A stretch of DNA of 64,000 bases. It comes from Ralstonia sp. UBA689. Lineage in GTDB: Bacteria; Pseudomonadota; Gammaproteobacteria; Burkholderiales; Burkholderiaceae. Below are positions 43,435-53,151 of the stretch, one piece after another. Position 1 is the first letter of the stretch. Every line of letters begins with the position of its first letter. Both the position numbers and the translations under genes were made by a program. Location of the stretch: the NCBI RefSeq assembly GCF_002298975.1, contig NZ_DBMV01000044.1:1-64000 (forward strand), read 5' to 3'. The notes beneath the pieces were generated by a model. The model made no database searches. It saw only the letters and a list, made by a program, of their open reading frames with translations, and was not told the DNA's origin.

Positions 43435-44640
43435 ATGTTGCGCCGCTTTTGGCTATTTTTTGCGCAGGCCGTCACGGTCGTCCTGGCCATCTGGTTTGTG
43501 GTCGCCACCCTTAAACCCGATTGGCTGCAGCGCGGCAGGATGGCGGTGCAGTCCGGCTCGCCCATTGTCGCGCTCAAGGAAGTCGCACCGAGCGCGCATG
43601 GCGGTACGCCAAGCAATTCCTACTCGGAAGCCGCCAAGGTGGCGATGCCGGCGGTGGTCAACATCTTCAGCAGCAAGAACGCCCCCAAGCGCAATAGCCC
43701 GCAGACCAGTAACGATCCGTGGTTCCGCTTCTTCTTTGGTGATCGCGCCCCCGAGCAGCGCCAGGAGCCGACAGCCAGCCTGGGCTCCGGCGTGATCGTC
43801 AGTTCGGAGGGCTACATTCTAACGAACCACCACGTGGTGGACGGCGCCGACGAGATCGAGGTCGCCCTGACCGATGGTCGCAAGGCCAACGCCAAAGTGG
43901 TGGGCTCCGACCCCGAGACGGATCTTGCCGTCCTGAAGATCGGCCTGCCCAACCTGCCCGCCATCACGCTGGGCCGCCTGGAAAACGTGCGTGTTGGCGA
44001 CGTGGTACTCGCGATCGGCAATCCGTTCGGCGTGGGCCAGACGGTCACCATGGGCATCGTCTCGGCGCTGGGTCGCAGCCATCTGGGCATCAACACCTTC
44101 GAGAATTTCATCCAGACCGACGCCGCCATCAACCCCGGCAACTCCGGCGGTGCGCTGGTGGACGCCGACGGCAACCTGCTCGGCATCAACACGGCCATCT
44201 ACTCGCGCTCAGGCGGTTCACTGGGCATCGGCTTTGCGATTCCGGTGTCGGTGGCCAAACAGGTGATGGAGTCGATCATCTCGACCGGCAGCGTAGTGCG
44301 CGGCTGGATCGGCGTCGAACCACAGGACGTGACGCCGGAAATCGCCGAGTCGTTCGGCCTGTCGCGCAAGAACGGCGCGCTGATCGCCGCGGTGGTCCAG
44401 GGCGGTCCAGCCGATCGCGGGGGCGTGCGCCCGGGCGACATCCTCACTAGCGTCAACGGCGAGTCGATTCCCGACACGACGGCCCTGCTCAACAGCATCG
44501 CCCAACTCAAGCCGGGCGCGGAAGCCAAGGTAGCGGTATCGCGCAAGGGTAAATCGGTGGAGCTGACCGTAGTCGTCGGCAAGCGTCCGGCACCGACCCG
44601 ACGGAACGTGCCAATGCCTTCGCCGGACGAAGAGCAGTAG
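43435..44640 (+). CDS. DegS/DegQ-like periplasmic serine protease with one PDZ domain
   Basis: This 401-residue protein has an uncleaved-looking N-terminal anchor (about 5-25) and a trypsin-like domain. The catalytic His is in LTNHHVVDGA (near 131), Asp in DPETDLAVLKI (near 162) and Ser in NPGNSGGALVD (near 236). A single PDZ domain follows (about 285-385, NGALIAAVVQGGPADRGGVRPGDILTS). One PDZ and the anchor match DegS more than two-PDZ DegP. It starts 19 bases from the divergent Nif3-like gene. Confidence 0.94.
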   Translation: MLRRFWLFFAQAVTVVLAIWFVVATLKPDWLQRGRMAVQSGSPIVALKEVAPSAHGGTPSNSYSEAAKVAMPAVVNIFSSKNAPKRNSPQTSNDPWFRFFFGDRAPEQRQEPTASLGSGVIVSSEGYILTNHHVVDGADEIEVALTDGRKANAKVVGSDPETDLAVLKIGLPNLPAITLGRLENVRVGDVVLAIGNPFGVGQTVTMGIVSALGRSHLGINTFENFIQTDAAINPGNSGGALVDADGNLLGINTAIYSRSGGSLGIGFAIPVSVAKQVMESIISTGSVVRGWIGVEPQDVTPEIAESFGLSRKNGALIAAVVQGGPADRGGVRPGDILTSVNGESIPDTTALLNSIAQLKPGAEAKVAVSRKGKSVELTVVVGKRPAPTRRNVPMPSPDEEQ

Positions 44641-44661
44641 GCGCAGGAACTTGAAGCATGC

Positions 44662-44692
44662 AGACGGCGGCCGATGTGCCGCCGTCTTTTTG
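44662..44692 (+). terminator. Rho-independent terminator of the DegS-like protease gene
   Basis: A perfect stem gacggcggc (44663-44671) with gccgccgtc (44678-44686) has a 6-base loop and is followed by five T bases. Confidence 0.93.
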
Positions 44693-45027
44693 TCCCCTCG
44701 CGCTGAAGGCTGGACGCGCCCCTCGCCTGAAGAGGCCCCGCTCGAAGACGACAATCACTCATTCAGAATCAGAACGCAGCTCATACGTCGCGCCAAGCCC
44801 TCTATCGCCACCGCCCGGGCACGATGTCCGGGGCAATTGTGCCGACCGAAGAGGCACCGTTAACCGCGGCAGACGCTCGAATCGCACCCGCAAGCTCGGA
44901 AAGAACATTGAGCCCCATCCGGGGACCAACACATCGGCGCTCCGACGATACCGCCGGCAACTCGAGCACCTCACCGCCGATCTTCTGCACCGACAACACG
45001 ACAACTCTCACGCGGGTCGCGCACAAA

Positions 45028-45061
45028 GAAAAACGCCGACCCCTTTCGGGATCGGCGTTTA
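45028..45061 (-). terminator. Rho-independent terminator of the porin gene
   Basis: The minus strand reads aaacgccgat, a short loop region with ccc-gaaa-ggg, then gtcggcgttt and TTTC. Arms aaacgccgacccc and gggatcggcgttt pair almost fully (one G-T/A-C difference). It lies 38 bases after the porin stop codon. Confidence 0.92.
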
Positions 45062-45098
45062 ACCGTTTAATTCGATGCGCTCTTACGAGCGCGTCAAA

Positions 45099-46217
45099 TT
45101 AGAACTTGTGACGCAGGCCAACCACAGCACCAACTTGGTTGTTGGTGTTGCCAGCGCCCGAGAACACTTGGTTGCTGGACGACTGCAGCGTCGTAGCATT
45201 ACCCGACGAGGCGCCGTTGAAGCCAGCCACACCCAGCGTCGAACCGTTGCTGTTCTTCGCGTAGGCCAGGTTGAAGTAAGCGTCAGTGCGCTTCGACAGT
45301 GCGTAGTCGGTCGACACAACGAACAGCCACGGGTTACCCGTACCGCTGTTCTTGAACTGCTGATAGTAAGCCGTACCAGTCAGCGACAGAGCCGGGGTAA
45401 CTTGGTAACCAGCGCCCAGCCAGTACAGGTTCGAACGCAGGTCGCCACCCACGCCAGCGGCGTCGTAGTTAGCCTTGTACCAACGATAGCCAGCGTACAG
45501 CTTGGCCGGGCCGAAAGCATATGTGCCGCCGATCGTGGCACGCTGTTCCTTACGGCCGCCGTTCGTCACATAGGCCGTGCTGTTCGTGCTGTCATACACG
45601 GCACCCAGCGCGAACGGACCCGCAGCGTAGTTTGCACCCAGGCTCCACTCACGGCCGTTCTGGGCTGCACCGGCAGTTTCGTTGCCGTTGTAGTTGAACG
45701 CATACAGGGCCGAGACGCTCAAGCCACCGAACGTGCCGATGTACTTGACAGAGTTGTCAGCACGGCCAGCCATGAACGAGTCTTGCGAGCCAATCGAGTA
45801 ACGCGTCGCGAGCGCCATCGGATCATAGTTCAGACCAAAGTCGTACAGCAGGTTTTGCTGACGACCCAGGGTCAGTTGACCCCACTGACCTTGCAGGCCA
45901 ACAGTGGCAGTGCGGTTAAACAGGCGATTCGAATCGCTCTGTGCGCCCGTATCCAGCGCAAAACCGCTTTCCAGATTGAAGATACCCTTCAGGCCGCCGC
46001 CCAGATCCTCAGAGCCGCGCAGACCCCAACGGGAAGTAGACATGTTGCCAGCTTGCATAGCAACACGCGAGTTACCTTGCGTACCAGCAGCATTCGGCAC
46101 CTTGTTTGCCCACTCGACACCAACGTCGGCCACGCCGTACAGGGTCACGGAGGATTGTGCATAGGCGCCACCGGCGGCCAGAGCTGCAACAGCAGCTGCA
46201 AACAGTTTCATCTTCAT
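45099..46217 (-). CDS. Gram-negative general porin (OmpC/Omp32-type)
   Basis: From the ATG at 46217 (AAGGAAAGTG upstream) this is 372 residues. A classical signal peptide ends AGGAYAQ and is followed at once by SSVTLYGVADVGVEW. The 16-stranded barrel has LYAGYRW strands and the C-terminal VVGLRHKF ending in Phe. Asn/Ser/Thr-rich loops are visible. This is the betaproteobacterial trimeric porin family that admits small hydrophilic solutes. Confidence 0.95.
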   Translation of the reverse strand: MKMKLFAAAVAALAAGGAYAQSSVTLYGVADVGVEWANKVPNAAGTQGNSRVAMQAGNMSTSRWGLRGSEDLGGGLKGIFNLESGFALDTGAQSDSNRLFNRTATVGLQGQWGQLTLGRQQNLLYDFGLNYDPMALATRYSIGSQDSFMAGRADNSVKYIGTFGGLSVSALYAFNYNGNETAGAAQNGREWSLGANYAAGPFALGAVYDSTNSTAYVTNGGRKEQRATIGGTYAFGPAKLYAGYRWYKANYDAAGVGGDLRSNLYWLGAGYQVTPALSLTGTAYYQQFKNSGTGNPWLFVVSTDYALSKRTDAYFNLAYAKNSNGSTLGVAGFNGASSGNATTLQSSSNQVFSGAGNTNNQVGAVVGLRHKF

Positions 46218-46550
46218 ATCGACACTTTCCTTGTCAACTGATTGGGAAATCTTGACTGTCCTTATGGACGACGCAGATACCTCACGTCTGTCGGCATTAT
46301 GGGCCAGCGTTGACAGATTCCGGAAACCCTTTTTGGCTCTGGGAGACGATTTGCGGCCAAGTTGTTGCTCATGGGCAACACGCAGGAGCCCCCCTCGGAC
46401 GGGGGTCTCGGCCGGCATTTGGCGCAATGGCGCGGGGGTTGGCGGGCGATTCTCGGGGCGGCGAGCGCACCAAATTTGTCACCTGAGTGTCGACATAAAT
46501 TGTCGCCTTCCCGCCACGCCACGTCATTAAGAGACGATTAATTCTCTTTT
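46218..46550. other. Porin upstream region
   Basis: This stretch of 333 bases holds the porin promoter and untranslated leader on the minus strand, after the end of the binding-protein gene. A pair of gacaa(a)ttt half-sites at about 46473-46505 is visible and could be a regulator site. I see no gene. Confidence 0.45.
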
Positions 46551-47702
46551 CTATCGACCGAGCGCAGCGTGCCATCGCTTCAGAAAATCGGCACGGCGGA
46601 GTTGATCTTGATGGGCGAGTAAACCCGGGCCAACTGGAATCGGCCGGTGCGTATTGCCCAACTCGGCAAGGAGGCGCTCGGCAGTCAGCCCGGTTTCGAC
46701 GTCCTGACGCAGCGAGAACAGGAACGCGCGGTCAGCCATCACGCCTTGGCCGTCACGCGAGAGCATGAAGTCCAGCCACAGACGCGCAGCGTTCGGCCGG
46801 GCGGCGCGACGAGCGATGAAGGCGACGCGCGTAGCGACCAACGTGTAGTCGGTCGGCATCTTGATGGCGAGTGCGGGGTTGCGGTCGGCGTAGCGTGCGG
46901 CGTACGAGCCGATCACGTTGTAGGCCAGCAGGCTTTCTCCCGAGGCCACGCGCTCAAGCATGGCGGCCGTCGTGATGTACAAGTTGACGTTGACACCACC
47001 CAATGCCCGGGCAACATCCCAGAACACCGGAGTGGTGCGCGCGTCCTCGGCGGCGAATAGGAAGGCCGAGCCGGAGTGCTCGATGTCATACGAGGCAACG
47101 CGGCCGCGCAGCAGATCGCGGTGGCTATTCAGGATACGGGCGAAATCGGCGTGGGTGGCAGGTACCAGATCGGCGGCAAGCTGGCGCGCGTTGTAGACGA
47201 AGACGACCGGCTCATAGCTCGTACCGTACGCCTCGTTCTTCCAGATCGCCCACGAGGGCAGGTACGGCCGCTCGGGTGATGCATACGACAGCGCGTGACC
47301 GTCGTTCACCAGCTTGAACTGCTCGGGCATAGCCGAGCTCCAGACGACATCCGCACCGGGCGACTTGGAGGCGAGTTCCGCCAGGAAGCGCCGGTAGAGG
47401 TCGTCGCTGTTCTGTTCACGGTAATCGACGGTGATGCCGGGATAGCGCGTCTCGAATGCACGGATGAGCGGATGCGCGGCCGCGAAGTCCGTCGTCGAGT
47501 AGACCGTGACGCGACCCTCGCGGCGCGCAGCATCGATCATCGCGTCGTAGTCACGCGGGTAGTAGGACGGCAACTCTGGCGCCGTGCGAGCCAGCCATTG
47601 CGCGCGGACCTCGCCTGCGCCAAGCGCGGCGGTGCCGCCCGCGGCCAGCAGCGCGGCGGCCTGGCACAGCCAGCGACGACGAGAATTCAGGATGGGCGGC
47701 AT
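46551..47702 (-). CDS. Periplasmic solute-binding protein, paralogue of the ABC binding protein at 50.1 kb
   Basis: This 383-residue protein has a twin-arginine-like signal (SRRRWLCQAAALLAAGG) and an iron(III)/anion-type solute-binding fold. Matching segments with the 50,135-51,253 protein include RVTVYSTTDFAAAHPLIRAFETRYPG, DDLYRRFLAELASKS and VASGESLLAYNVIGSYAARY. It is divergent from the response regulator gene with a 95-base gap. Lying alone beside a two-component system, it may bind a ligand for the sensor rather than feed a permease. Confidence 0.87.
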   Translation of the reverse strand: MPPILNSRRRWLCQAAALLAAGGTAALGAGEVRAQWLARTAPELPSYYPRDYDAMIDAARREGRVTVYSTTDFAAAHPLIRAFETRYPGITVDYREQNSDDLYRRFLAELASKSPGADVVWSSAMPEQFKLVNDGHALSYASPERPYLPSWAIWKNEAYGTSYEPVVFVYNARQLAADLVPATHADFARILNSHRDLLRGRVASYDIEHSGSAFLFAAEDARTTPVFWDVARALGGVNVNLYITTAAMLERVASGESLLAYNVIGSYAARYADRNPALAIKMPTDYTLVATRVAFIARRAARPNAARLWLDFMLSRDGQGVMADRAFLFSLRQDVETGLTAERLLAELGNTHRPIPVGPGLLAHQDQLRRADFLKRWHAALGR

Positions 47703-47797
47703 GCGAGTCTGGCCGCATCAGGTAAGCAATGTGATCGGGATGCGGGCGCCACGCATTATCATGAAAAAGCACTCAGAACGATATTGAGAGACACCCG

Positions 47798-48502
47798 ATG
47801 CGAATCTTGCTGGTGGAGGATGAAGACGAATTGGCGGCGTGGCTGGCGCGCGCGTTGGCGCAAAGCAGTTTCGTGGTCGAGCGTGCGGCCGACGGTGTCG
47901 CGGCCGAGGCCTTTCTCGGCTCGGGCGAATTCGACGCGGTGGTGCTGGACCTGCGCCTGCCGCGCAAGGACGGCTTTGCCGTGCTGGCCGGCATGCGCGC
48001 GCGCGACGACCGTACGCCGGTGCTGATCCTCACCGCGCAGGGCGCGCTGGACGAACGCGTGCGCGGCCTGAATGCGGGCGCGGACGATTTCCTCACCAAG
48101 CCGTTCGCGCTGTCTGAACTGGAAGCGCGACTCATGGCGCTGATCCGCCGCAGCCGCGGCCGGGCGTTCCCACGGCTGCGCTGCGGGCCGCTGGAGTTCG
48201 ATACCGGGCGCAAGGCATTTCTGCTCTCCGGCGAGCCGCTGTCGCTCACGCCGCGCGAACATGCCGCGCTGTCGGCGCTGCTGCACAAGACCGGCCAGCC
48301 GATCAGCAAGGTGCATCTGTTCGACAAGGTCTTCAATCTCGACAGCGATTCGAGCCCCGATGCGGTGGAGGTGGTCGTGCACCGCCTGCGCAAGAAGCTG
48401 GCGGGTACCGGCGTGCAGATCGTCACCGTGCGCGGCCTGGGCTACATGCTCGAAGCCGGCGCCGCCGACGCGAGCACGCTTAGCGACAGCGCCACCTCAT
48501 GA
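47798..48502 (+). CDS. Two-component response regulator, TctD/OmpR type
   Basis: This 234-residue protein has a receiver domain with acidic VEDED at residues 6-10, the phospho-acceptor Asp51 in VVLDLRLPRKDG, and Thr and Lys in LILTAQ and FLTKPF. An OmpR-like winged-helix DNA-binding domain follows (about 130-225, LTPREHAALSALL, VVVHRLRKKL, VRGLGYML). It overlaps the kinase gene by 4 bases. Confidence 0.95.
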   Translation: MRILLVEDEDELAAWLARALAQSSFVVERAADGVAAEAFLGSGEFDAVVLDLRLPRKDGFAVLAGMRARDDRTPVLILTAQGALDERVRGLNAGADDFLTKPFALSELEARLMALIRRSRGRAFPRLRCGPLEFDTGRKAFLLSGEPLSLTPREHAALSALLHKTGQPISKVHLFDKVFNLDSDSSPDAVEVVVHRLRKKLAGTGVQIVTVRGLGYMLEAGAADASTLSDSATS

Positions 48503-50022
48503 CGCAACGTCTTGCCCTGCTGCCGCGCAGCCTGAAACTCACGCTGCTGTGGCTGCTGCTCCCCGGTCTGGTCGGCGTGCTGGCGATCGATATCGTGACG
48601 GCGTACCAGGCGCTGCGCGGCGCCACCGACCGCGCGTATGACCGCGCCCTGCTCGGCTCGGTGCGCGCCATCGAGAATGGCGTGACCATCGAGCGCGGGC
48701 AGGTGCAAGTCAACGTGCCCTATGTGGCACTGTCGATGTTCGAATCGACCGCGCAGAGCAGTGTCTACTACCGCGTCGCCTTCGAGCCCGCCCCAGGCAA
48801 AGCGCCCGAGGCCGCGCTCACCGGGTATGACGACTTGCCACTGCCCACTGCGCACCTGGAGAACGACACCGAACTTTTCTACGATGCGGCGTATCACGGC
48901 GAGCCGGTCCGGGTGGCCGCTGTCGCTAAACCGCTATACCAGCCGGGGCTGCCAGCGCGCATCGTGATCCAGGTGGCCGAAACCATCGAGACACGGCGTG
49001 CGCTGCAGCAGGCAGTCTGGCGGGGCACGCTCCTGCGCGATGCGGCTCTGGTAGTGGTGAGCGCGGCGCTGCTGTGGCTGGGCGTGACGGTGGCACTGCG
49101 CCCACTGAACCGTCTGGCACGTAGCATCGCGGTGCGTGCTTCCGACGACCTGCGGCCGCTCGATGCCGCCGACGTGCCCGCCGAGGTGCGCCCACTGGTG
49201 GAGGCAATCAACCACCATATCCATCGCTACGCAGAGTTGGCCGAGGCGCAGAGCCAGTTCCTCGCCGACGCGTCGCACCAGCTGCGCACGCCGCTGGCGG
49301 TGCTGCTCACGCAGGCCGAGTACGCGCTGCGCGAGACCGACCCGGTGCGCGTACGGGAAAGCTTGTCCGCCATCATCGCGCGGCTGCAGTCGACCAACCG
49401 GCTGACCACGCAGTTGCTCGCACTCGCCCGCGCGCGTCACGCCGGGCAGGACGCGCCACCCGAGACCTTCGACCTGGGCGACCTCGCACGCGACGTGGTG
49501 GTCGACGCCCTGCCGCTGGCACGCGAGAAGCAGCAGGACCTCGGCTGGGACGATGGCGGGCTTCCCGTGGCGCTGCCCGTCACGGGTTATCCGGCCTTCC
49601 TGCGTGAGGCGCTCTCCAATCTCGTGCACAACGCGATCCGTTACACGCCGGCCGGCGGGCGCATCACCGTGCGCGCGAGCGCCGACGGCGATGCTGCCCT
49701 CGTCTGCGTGGACGACACCGGCCCCGGCATGAGCCCCGACGAACGCGCGCATGCGTTCCAGCGTTTCCGTCGCGCACATGAGGGCGGCGCGCGCGCGGTG
49801 AAAGCCAAGCATGCGCCCAAAGACGCGCGCTATGCCGCCGAAGGCTCCGGCCTCGGCCTGGCCATCGCGCAGGCGTACGCTGCGCGCAGCGGCGGACAGA
49901 TCGAACTGGCGGATGGGGAGCCGAACGGGCACGGCGGCGTGGGCCTGTCGGCGCGGATTCGCGTGTCGCTGACGACATCTACGGCGCACACGGAACATGC
50001 TGCGACGCAGCAATCTCAATGA
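48499..50022 (+). CDS. Sensor histidine kinase, TctE type
   Basis: This 507-residue membrane kinase has two helices (about 15-38 and 175-197) bounding a periplasmic sensor domain (about 40-175, a TctE-like N-terminal region). A HAMP-like linker leads to the phospho-acceptor His near 260 in LADASHQLRTPLAV. The ATPase domain has N-box NLVHNAIRYTP, VDDTGPGMSP and GSGLGLAIAQA. TctE kinases typically sense carboxylates. Here the partners are the flanking binding proteins and ABC importer. Confidence 0.95.
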   Translation: MTQRLALLPRSLKLTLLWLLLPGLVGVLAIDIVTAYQALRGATDRAYDRALLGSVRAIENGVTIERGQVQVNVPYVALSMFESTAQSSVYYRVAFEPAPGKAPEAALTGYDDLPLPTAHLENDTELFYDAAYHGEPVRVAAVAKPLYQPGLPARIVIQVAETIETRRALQQAVWRGTLLRDAALVVVSAALLWLGVTVALRPLNRLARSIAVRASDDLRPLDAADVPAEVRPLVEAINHHIHRYAELAEAQSQFLADASHQLRTPLAVLLTQAEYALRETDPVRVRESLSAIIARLQSTNRLTTQLLALARARHAGQDAPPETFDLGDLARDVVVDALPLAREKQQDLGWDDGGLPVALPVTGYPAFLREALSNLVHNAIRYTPAGGRITVRASADGDAALVCVDDTGPGMSPDERAHAFQRFRRAHEGGARAVKAKHAPKDARYAAEGSGLGLAIAQAYAARSGGQIELADGEPNGHGGVGLSARIRVSLTTSTAHTEHAATQQSQ

Positions 50023-50134
50023 AAGCGTGGCGAAAGCGCCCGATTTCTATAATCCGCTGCACCTGGGGCCATCCGTCCGAGCTATTCGCAAATAGCCGGC
50101 CCCACACCATCACAAGCAAACAGGAGACAAACCC

Positions 50135-51253
50135 ATGCTTCGTGGCCGCACCATGCCCGCGCACGCCGCTCTCGCTTCGACGCTTTGTTCGATTACGGCT
50201 GCCGCTCTGACCCTCAGCACCGCCGCCTTCGCACAGGTCCCGGCCGGCTATCCCGCCAGCTACGCCGACACCATCGCCGCCGCCAAGAAAGAAGGCAAGG
50301 TGGTGGTCTACGCCACGACCGACACCAAGGCCGCCGATCCGCTCATCAAGGATTTCGAGTCGCTCTACCCCGGCGTGAAGGTCGAGTACAACGACATGAA
50401 CAGCAGCGAGCTATACAACCGCTTCATCAGCGAGCAGGCTGCCGGCGGCGCCTCGGCCGACATGATGTGGAACTCCTCGATGGACTCGCAGCTCAAGCTC
50501 GCGCAGACCTACGCCCTGAAGTACGACTCGCCCGAAATGCCGAACCTGCCGAAGTGGGCCGTCTACAAAGGCCTGGCCTACGGTACGACCTACGAGCCGG
50601 CGGTGTTCCTGTACAACAAGCGCCTGATCAAGGACAGCGAAGTGCCGCAGACGCATGCCGATTTCGCCAAGCTGGTCGGCAGCCAGGCCGAGCGCTTCAA
50701 GAATAAGGTCACGACGTACGACATCGAAAAGTCGGCCGTGGGCTTCATGATGGCTGCGCAGGACAACCAGGATTCGCCGCAGTACTTCGACTTCGTCAAG
50801 GCCGTGGGCCCGAACCTGGTGCTGCAGTCCTCCACCGGCACGATGATGGAACGTGTGGCCTCGGGCGAGAACCTGTTGGCTTACAACATCCTCGGCTCGT
50901 ACGCGATGGCGCGAGCCAAGAAGGACCCGTCGATCGGCATCGTCTATCCGAAGGACTACACGCTGGTGGTTTCGCGCGTGGCGATGATCGCAAAGAAGGC
51001 GAAGAACCCCAACGCGGCCAAGCTGTGGCTGGACTACATCCTGTCCAAGCGCGGTCAGGACATCCTCGCCAACAAGTCGGACCTGCACTCGCTGCGTGAA
51101 GACGTATCGGGCGAAGCCACCGCCGCGGGCTTGAAGAAAATTCTCGGGGCATCGATCAAGCCGATTCCCGTGGACGATTCGATCCTGACGTTCCTGGAAC
51201 CGAAGAAGCGTCTGGACTTCATCAAGCAGTGGCGCACCGCCGCCGGCCGTTGA
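50135..51253 (+). CDS. ABC transporter periplasmic substrate-binding protein
   Basis: This 372-residue protein starts after AGGAGA, with a signal peptide ending AAFAQ. The mature part begins VPAGYPASYADTIAAAKKEG and has KVVVYATTDTKAADPLIKDF, typical of the Fe(III)/thiamine/aminoethylphosphonate-type binding protein superfamily. The tyrosine pair that ligates ferric iron in FbpA proteins cannot be confirmed by eye, so the substrate is open. It is the first gene of a binding protein-permease-ATPase unit. Confidence 0.92.
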   Translation: MLRGRTMPAHAALASTLCSITAAALTLSTAAFAQVPAGYPASYADTIAAAKKEGKVVVYATTDTKAADPLIKDFESLYPGVKVEYNDMNSSELYNRFISEQAAGGASADMMWNSSMDSQLKLAQTYALKYDSPEMPNLPKWAVYKGLAYGTTYEPAVFLYNKRLIKDSEVPQTHADFAKLVGSQAERFKNKVTTYDIEKSAVGFMMAAQDNQDSPQYFDFVKAVGPNLVLQSSTGTMMERVASGENLLAYNILGSYAMARAKKDPSIGIVYPKDYTLVVSRVAMIAKKAKNPNAAKLWLDYILSKRGQDILANKSDLHSLREDVSGEATAAGLKKILGASIKPIPVDDSILTFLEPKKRLDFIKQWRTAAGR

Positions 51254-51339
51254 TCTGAACTGCTGATCACAGCCACTCCTCTCTTCTGACCGATCTGCCG
51301 GCGCCGCTGCAATTGGCGCCGGCCCCTCCTGGAGGCACC

Positions 51340-53151
51340 ATGCGTTCCCTGACGCAAGACCGTGCCGCCGTTCGCCAAGTCATCCCGCAACGCTCGATCT
51401 TGTCGCGCATGGGACAGGCTTTGCCGCGCGGCGTGGTCATCCTGCTCACTGCGCTGGCGATTTTCACGCCGCTGGCGCTGATCTTCTACCAGAGCTTCCT
51501 GTCCGCGCCATTCTTCATGCCGGACGCACTGGCAGGGCTCGATGCGTACCGCTTCATCTTCGACGACCCGGACTTCTGGCACGCGTTCGAGAAATCGGCG
51601 GCACTGGCCCTCGGCCTCGCTGTGATCTCGGTGCCGCTGGGCGGCATCCTGGCCTTCCTGATGGTGCGCTCGGACCTGCCGGGCCGCCGCATCATCGAGC
51701 CGATGCTGATGATTCCGGTGTTCGTTTCGCCGATGGTGCTGGCGTTCGGCTATGTGGTATCGGCCGGGCCAGTCGGCTTCTACACGATCTGGTTCAAGCA
51801 GGTCTTCGGTGGCGTGCCCTGGAACGTGTATTCGTTCACCAGCATCATCATCATCGCCGGCCTGACGCACGTACCGCACGTGTATCTGTACGTTTCGTCG
51901 GCGCTGCGCAGTCTGGGCTCCGATGTGGAAGAAGCCGCGCGCATTGCTGGCGCGTCACCGTTGTCGGTGGCGCTCAACGTAAGCCTGCCGATGGTGCGCC
52001 CGGCCTTGCTGTACGCGGCCGTGCTGGTCGTCTTCCTGGGTTTCGAGGTGTTCGGCCTGGTGCTGGTGCTGGGCGATCCGGAAGGCCACCTGGTGCTGGC
52101 GACATACCTGTACAAGCTGACCAACAAGCTCGGCACGCCGGCCTATCACCTGATGGCAGCGGTGGCGGTCTGTCTGGTGATGGTGACTTTTCCGCTGGTG
52201 CTGCTGCAGCGCTACATGCTGCGCTCGGCCAACCGCTTCGTCACGGTCAAGGGCAAGGTCACGCGCAGCCGCCCGCTGCCGCTTGGCTCTTGGCGCTGGC
52301 CTGCCTGGGCGCTGGTGGTGCTGTGGTTCTTTGTCTCGGTAGTGGTGCCGCTGTCGGGCATCGCGCTGCGCGCCTTCGTATCGAACTGGGGTGAAGGCGT
52401 GTCGCTCATGGAGGCCGTATCGCTCACGGCGTTCCACCAGATCTTCGAGCAGCCGCAGTTCCTGCGCGCCATCGTCAACACGGTGCTGATCGGCGTCATC
52501 GGCGGCGCCATCGCAGTGGCCTGCTATACGTTCATCGGCCTGGCGATGCACCGCAAGCCCGATGGCTGGACTCGCTTCCTCGATTACAGCGTTCTGGTGC
52601 CGCGCGCGATCCCGGGTCTGTTGGCCGGTCTGGCCTTCCTGTGGGTGTTCCTGTTCGTGCCGAACTGGGTCGAGACCTTGCTGACCGACAGCGGCCTGCC
52701 TTTCGCCAACTGGATCGTCGAGCACGTGGTGCCGAGCCTGCGTGACCTGCGCAGCACGATCTTCAGCGTGTGGATCGCCTACACGGTGGTGTGGATGGCC
52801 TACGGCCTGCGCCTGATCTCGGCCGCGCTGCTTCAGGTCGGGCCGGAGCTGGAAGAAGCCGCGCGCTCGGTCGGCGCCAGCCGCGCCCGCACCACGCGCG
52901 ACGTGACCGTACCGCTCACGCGCTACGGCCTGCTCGGCGCATGGCTGCTGGTCTTCCTGATCTTCGAGCGCGAGTACTCGACTGGTGTGTATCTGCTCTC
53001 GCCGGGCACCGAGACGATCGGCTCGATGCTGGTTTCCCTGTGGGCGGGCGGCGCCATCGACATCGTCGCCGCGCTGTCCTTCGTCAATATCGTGCTGGTG
53101 GCCGTCGGCCTCGGCATTGCACTGCGTTTCGGAGTGAAGCTCCATGATTGA
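51340..53151 (+). CDS. ABC transporter permease, two fused MetI-type domains
   Basis: From the ATG at 51340 (GGAGGCACC upstream) this is 603 residues with about twelve helices. It has two EAA loops that contact the ATPase: DVEEAARIAGASPLSVALNVSLP near 200 and ELEEAARSVGASRARTTRDVTVP near 515. This fused architecture is that of FbpB-type permeases for ferric iron and related anions. It overlaps the ATPase start by 8 bases. Confidence 0.95.
   Translation: MRSLTQDRAAVRQVIPQRSILSRMGQALPRGVVILLTALAIFTPLALIFYQSFLSAPFFMPDALAGLDAYRFIFDDPDFWHAFEKSAALALGLAVISVPLGGILAFLMVRSDLPGRRIIEPMLMIPVFVSPMVLAFGYVVSAGPVGFYTIWFKQVFGGVPWNVYSFTSIIIIAGLTHVPHVYLYVSSALRSLGSDVEEAARIAGASPLSVALNVSLPMVRPALLYAAVLVVFLGFEVFGLVLVLGDPEGHLVLATYLYKLTNKLGTPAYHLMAAVAVCLVMVTFPLVLLQRYMLRSANRFVTVKGKVTRSRPLPLGSWRWPAWALVVLWFFVSVVVPLSGIALRAFVSNWGEGVSLMEAVSLTAFHQIFEQPQFLRAIVNTVLIGVIGGAIAVACYTFIGLAMHRKPDGWTRFLDYSVLVPRAIPGLLAGLAFLWVFLFVPNWVETLLTDSGLPFANWIVEHVVPSLRDLRSTIFSVWIAYTVVWMAYGLRLISAALLQVGPELEEAARSVGASRARTTRDVTVPLTRYGLLGAWLLVFLIFEREYSTGVYLLSPGTETIGSMLVSLWAGGAIDIVAALSFVNIVLVAVGLGIALRFGVKLHD

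Larger units (their letters stand above)
44641..45098. other. Intergenic region between convergent protease and porin genes
   Basis: It contains a terminator at each side (44662-44692 for the protease and 45028-45061 for the porin). Between them (about 330 bases) no gene, RNA or repeat is apparent; the short frames here have no support. Confidence 0.6.
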